A stretch of 6,584 nucleotides of DNA from Kiloniellaceae bacterium. Its GTDB lineage: Bacteria; Pseudomonadota; Alphaproteobacteria; Kiloniellales; Kiloniellaceae. The notes under the pieces are model-generated. The model did no database searches, was not told the origin of the DNA, and was given only the letters and a program-made list of their open reading frames with translations. The stretch's first letter is position 1; every line of letters starts with the position of its first letter. A program made the translations under genes and the position numbers. Where the stretch lies: contig JAJFGM010000365.1 in NCBI GenBank assembly GCA_021776145.1, positions 1-6,584 of the forward strand. The letters run 5' to 3'. Of the stretch, positions 5,842 through 6,584 are shown piece by piece.

Positions 5842-6583
5842 GGTGGAGACTCGTCCCAAAAAGCGAAGCCAATTCCACCACCTCACTGGGGTCGACGAGC
5901 AGTACATCTGCCAACTTAGCCATGGAAATCAAATCCCGGCGATGCGCCTCAAAGGCATACTGGACGTATCGTGAATGCAGTCCGTTAGCGAGAAGCGCGC
6001 CCTTCCGCTCCAACTGACGTCCGCTTAGGCCGCGCAACTCGGACTCATGCTTTTCCGGCAGTCTTAGCCCCATCTTCCGCAGATCGGAGCGGGTTGTCTC
6101 GTCGATGATCTTTTCTCGCACCAAGGCCGAAAGAAGGGCCGGAATGGAAACAAAAAGGCGGTCGGCAGCATCTTTGATCTTTTCGGGACGTTGCCATTGT
6201 TCAGATGTTCCGAGCTTAGTCAGCAATTCAGAAGGCATCAGGAAACAGGACGCGAAGGAATTCGCCCGGATTTCTGGCCACTCGTCACTAGCATCGTCGG
6301 CCTTGGCGGAGACGTTGTATCCCTTGTCTTTATCCAGCAACGCATGCCCAGTCTCGTGAGCGGCACTGAAACGTTGACGGTATAGGTCTTCTGAAGCGTT
6401 GATCAGGATGCAGTTGCCCGCCTCGGGGTGGCGGACAAACAGCCCTGAAATAGGTGAGTTCGGCAGTGCCCGCCGAAACACTCGGAGACCTGCATCACGA
6501 AGCCACTGAAAGATGTCGGGTATAACGCTGTTCGGTGGCAAATTGTGCCATTTGCGGAAGGCTCGGGCACAATCAGCGCCTTG
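5834..6583 (-). CDS. ImmA/IrrE-family zinc metallopeptidase (N-terminus beyond the window)
   Basis: A COG2856/DUF955-type protease; family members cleave repressors (ImmA on ImmR, IrrE/PprI on DdrO) or act as the antitoxin/regulator half of toxin-antitoxin loci. The zinc site is complete: AAHETGHALL holds HExxH (codons at 6344-6358), and the third ligand E is in WPEIRANSFASCFLMP. Before it comes the typical ARAFRKWHNLPPN...IPDIFQWLRDAGLRV helix-strand lead, then a strand ending in LINASE. After it come a winged-helix-like segment (FVSIPALLSALVREKIID) and a C-terminal helical part (SMAKLADVLLVDPSEVVELASLFG). The frame is open to the right edge and the family lead-in continues through it, so the TTG at 6541 is not the start. 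The true N-terminus, possibly with an XRE helix-turn-helix, lies outside. At least 249 residues are visible. Its 3' end overlaps the PIN gene by 8 nt, so the pair is one operon with the protease first. Confidence 0.9.
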   Translation of the reverse strand, partial: QGADCARAFRKWHNLPPNSVIPDIFQWLRDAGLRVFRRALPNSPISGLFVRHPEAGNCILINASEDLYRQRFSAAHETGHALLDKDKGYNVSAKADDASDEWPEIRANSFASCFLMPSELLTKLGTSEQWQRPEKIKDAADRLFVSIPALLSALVREKIIDETTRSDLRKMGLRLPEKHESELRGLSGRQLERKGALLANGLHSRYVQYAFEAHRRDLISMAKLADVLLVDPSEVVELASLFGTSLHHG

Positions 6584-6584
6584 G

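Noticed and set aside
5266..5919. 217-codon + strand frame opposite the PIN gene
   Set aside because: The minus strand carries the PIN acidic motifs and the gene coupling; this frame has no recognisable features.

Overview
The window looks like chromosomal DNA from a GC-rich proteobacterium, most likely an alphaproteobacterium of the Rhodospirillales/Rhizobiales kind. This rests on the GC-rich third codon positions, several probable TTG/GTG starts, and the style of the protein families. It is inference; no rRNA or other taxonomic marker is present.

Layout from left to right: (1) the C-terminal part of a ProW/OpuAB-like ABC transporter permease (+, cut by the left edge). (2) A convergent class III PLP aminotransferase (-, 578-1990). 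(3) A divergent intergenic region with a 20-bp tandem duplication, then methionine sulfoxide reductase msrA (+, 2197-2715). (4) A stand-alone CheY-like receiver protein (-, 2735-3181), convergent with msrA and only 19 bp from it. (5) Two tandem short-chain dehydrogenase/reductase (SDR) genes on the + strand (3370-4095 and 4159-4914). The first closely resembles the DHRS6/BDH2 and 2-keto-3-deoxy-L-fuconate dehydrogenase group. Their 63-bp spacer carries three direct repeats with an exact 16-bp period. (6) A roughly 315-bp non-coding stretch with two clean hairpins. (7) A two-gene module on the - strand at the right edge: an ImmA/IrrE-type zinc metallopeptidase (cut by the right edge) whose 3' end overlaps a PIN-domain nuclease gene by 8 nt.

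The left and middle genes look like ordinary metabolism and maintenance: osmolyte-type uptake, amino-group transfer, repair of oxidised methionine, a signalling receiver, and hydroxy/keto acid or sugar oxidation. They do not form one obvious pathway, and only the two SDR genes look like an operon.

The most system-like element is the ImmA/IrrE-PIN pair. A PIN ribonuclease translationally coupled to an ImmA-type protease fits the toxin-antitoxin or phage-defence logic in which the protease half, often fused to an XRE DNA-binding domain, controls the nuclease. The N-terminus of the protease lies outside the window, so any DNA-binding domain cannot be seen.
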